A stretch of 64,000 nucleotides of DNA from Punica granatum (taxonomy: Eukaryota > Streptophyta > Magnoliopsida > Myrtales > Lythraceae): positions 22,654,568 through 22,718,567 of the forward strand of contig NC_045134.1 in the NCBI RefSeq assembly GCF_007655135.1, written 5' to 3'. The translations under genes were made by a program, and so were the position numbers. Position 1 is the first letter of the stretch. Every line of letters begins with the position of its first letter. The notes under the pieces were generated by a model, which was not told where the DNA came from, searched no databases, and saw only the letters and a program-made list of their open reading frames with translations. This document shows, in pieces, positions 61,842-64,000 of this stretch.

Positions 61842-63120
61842 ACTCGGTTTAGAGTTCATCTTCATCTATCGAAATGAGGCGTTTGGTAACTTGCACATGC
61901 GTAATTTTCATCCAAATAAATGGTAGATTGACCGAAGTGATCAAGATGTTTTAGTTTGAGAAATCTTGAGTGGCTAAACTGACATTAAAAAGAAATTAAT
62001 AAGAAAAATTGACTCTAAACTCAAATTTTAGTTGTTGTTTTGTTTGGAAAATTAGTAATGGTTTTAACTCTACTGCAATTTTAACTCTAGTTATTTTCAG
62101 TTCAATAAAATAATTATAATTTTTTTCTTCAATTTTTTTTTTATTTTTTATTATAATTTAATTTTTAATACTAAATTATCTTAATTATTCATTCTTTTTT
62201 TTTCACAATTATTACTTCTATCAACTATTCATTACTTTTCCTCACTTTTTTTCATAATTCAACAAATTTTTTTATAATTTTAAATAAATATAATTATTTA
62301 TAATTAAAATCAAGCATAGAATACCTAAAGAAAGCATAATGGGGCAACTAGTTCATAATAACTTTTTAGGAGTGAAGTGACACTAAAAGTCAAACTTTCT
62401 TGTGGATAAAAGTATTTTTTTTCCTCGGATTATTGGATATACATTTTAAGAAATATCAGCATCTCTCCAAAAAATAAAGTACAAGAATCAAGAAATAATA
62501 AGAAAAATATGAAAATCAAATGTCAATGTTATCTAATTCAGTGATTCATTTTCTTATAATAAATTTCCTTTCAGCCGAAAAAATAATATTGTACATTTCC
62601 CTTTTCATTCTTTTTTTTTTGGATCCCGATTGACGACACAAAAGAAAAGGAGAAAAAAAAAAAGAAAGGAGGCAAAAATTGTCGGCTACGGGAACACGTT
62701 CAATCCCGGGGGGCATGACCGCTGACGTGGCTACCCTCCGCCTAATCCATCTATCCCCTCCCGAAACATTGGGGACGCCAACGGCAAGGCATTGCAACGC
62801 GGTGGATACGAGCGTAGTGGGGCCCATCGCCGTAGAAGCTTCCTTACCGTACACGTAGTCGACACTCGTATGTCGTATCCCTCTACCCCGCCCCATGTGA
62901 GATACGGAATCTGAGTCGCCCGCACCAAACGGCGTCGTCGAAGTGAATGACGAATGAACGCATTACATTTACGTCGCTTTCGTGTTTGATTTTCAAAGAA
63001 AGCCCAACACGTTCTTTCTCTCTCTCTCTCTCTCTCTCTCTAAAGAGTCCCAACTCCCTCCTAACCATAATTAACGGGGAACTTTTTCATAATAAATAGT
63101 TTTCTTGAGTCACTCGAATT
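61842..63120. other. 1.28 kb insertion in the duplicated flank, origin unknown
   Basis: Flanking sequence on both sides matches the ERdj3B flank (source junction near 37415-37430), so this is extra DNA. The left half is very AT-rich. The part at 62680-62960 is GC-rich, contains GCTGACGTGGC (about 62722) and is followed by a CT microsatellite (63014-63040). No coding motif or terminal repeat was recognised. Confidence 0.6.
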
Positions 63121-63460
63121 ACGTAAACATGTTTTGATTTGATCAATACGGCACGAGAAATTATTATATAGAAACAAAAATATCTTTTTCAAGATAGAAC
63201 AATTATTTTCTCAAAAATTGGATAAGTTACGTTTATTGCTTTGATTTTATTTTATTATTTCGAAAACCTTTGACGTTCAAGTAATAGGAAAATCACATGT
63301 TTACCAATCACAAAAATACATGTGAAAGTACAAGTTATGTTACGCCAACTTAACTTTGTTGCCCCAAGAACTTTGACGTTCACATAATTGATGGATCCGT
63401 ATATTTTACGCGATTAACAGTTATTGACGCATTTAAAAAGAAATAACAGTTTTTCTTTCA
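63121..63460. repeat. Last block of the ERdj3B-flank duplication
   Basis: Collinear with 37425-37780 (GTTTTGATTTGATCAA; AAAGTACAAGTTATGTTACG; GTATATTTTACGCGAT). After this the similarity ends. Confidence 0.88.
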
Positions 63461-63869
63461 TTTTTATGTTATATTTTGCAAAAAAAATATTTATTTTTAT
63501 CTTTTTTTCCCCTTACAAAATCCTACAAATTTTCCTTCTAATATTATCTTTCGAACTTTAAGTTATTATCTCAATCGAAGCTTGCCATTCGACAAATGCA
63601 TTCGACCACTGGCTGTTATCTAATGTCGCCATTACACCGCCGATGAAATTAAACAAAAAATTAAACAATATTTTCTCTTGTTGGGACTGGAAAATTAGGG
63701 TAATTAATTTTATTTATTTTCCAAAATTTGCCTTGCTTTTTAGGGCATGATGAAAAAAGAATCGAATTTAAAAAATAATTATCAATTAATTAATTTTTAC
63801 AGTTGAAAGGCTTTCTCCGTCGGGGAAAGGGAAAGAAGATCGTTGAAGGTTGGTGACCTGTTCCGTTCC
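63461..63869. other. AT-rich intergenic DNA
   Basis: No gene seen. Confidence 0.4.
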
Positions 63870-64000
63870 ATTCTGCTACATAAAAGCATGCACACACCAT
63901 TCCCCCCTTCTCCCTCGCTCCCTCTCTCTCTCTCTCTATACAAAGCATACGACTTGAAGAAGAAGAAGAAGGACGCCTCCATCTCCATCCAATCCAAAGA
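63870..64000 (+). promoter_or_regulatory. Probable promoter and leader of a gene starting beyond the window
   Basis: CTACATAAAAG (about 63877) is TATA-like and is followed by a C- and CT-rich stretch (63900-63938) and a GAA-rich tract. This composition is common in plant 5' leaders. No start codon with a continuing frame can be tested, because the window ends. Confidence 0.35.

Noticed and set aside
62546..62928. Reading frames in the GC-rich 62680-62960 segment
   Set aside because: GC-rich composition lowers stop frequency; no motif, splice signal or repeat support.

Overview
The window is nuclear DNA from a flowering plant, most likely a eudicot. The evidence is intron-rich genes with GT-AG introns, an RPS2/RPS5-type resistance-gene relic, plant-lineage Ty3/gypsy and Ty1/copia retrotransposons, and long AT-rich intergenic DNA with TA and CT microsatellites. 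The species cannot be named from sequence alone. No bacterial feature, CRISPR array, rRNA or tRNA gene was seen.

Layout: (1) 1-8200 holds the last exon of an unrecognised serine-rich protein gene (+), then a complete 11-exon protein disulfide isomerase gene of the PDIL2-1 type (-, 3203-6248) and a small Harbinger-like MITE. (2) 8201-31834 is an older terminal-inverted-repeat element split by a 22.4 kb Tat/Ogre-type Ty3/gypsy retrotransposon (8857-31233, minus strand). That element has LTRs over 5 kb, target duplication AATGA, an upstream ORF1, gag, protease plus G-patch, a candidate intron, reverse transcriptase with two RNase H domains, and integrase. (3) 32231-36311 holds a complete 10-exon ER co-chaperone gene of the ERdj3B type (+), with a perfect ERSE-I spacing in its promoter. 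(4) 40833-43845 holds a decayed CC-NB-LRR gene and a second LRR fragment. (5) From 45690 the 3' part of the ERdj3B locus occurs again as a degraded direct duplicate. It is split by a nested stack of retroelements at 46408-60285: Ty1/copia remnant, then a truncated Tat-like LTR, then a copia-type solo LTR with TSD ATACT, then a 6 kb CRM-like Ty3/gypsy element. The duplicate resumes at 60286-61841 and 63121-63460. (6) The last ~130 bases look like the promoter and leader of a gene starting outside the window.

The two intact genes work in the same compartment. PDIL2-1 forms and rearranges disulfides, and ERdj3B is a J-domain co-factor of BiP in the ER lumen. They are neighbours apart from the retrotransposon. 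From memory of the Arabidopsis gene order, their orthologues flank paralogous MYB genes in duplicated blocks, so the pairing may be ancestral.

All transposon genes seen carry at least one stop or frameshift except gag and protease of the Tat/Ogre element. I found no convincing wholly new system. The best leads are the Tat/Ogre element (intron, ORF1, LTR minisatellite), the insertion history recorded in the nested stack, the ERdj3B partial duplication, and the duplicated coiled-coil module in the NB-LRR relic. Exon boundaries and element edges were placed by eye from splice sites, repeat ends and reading frames.
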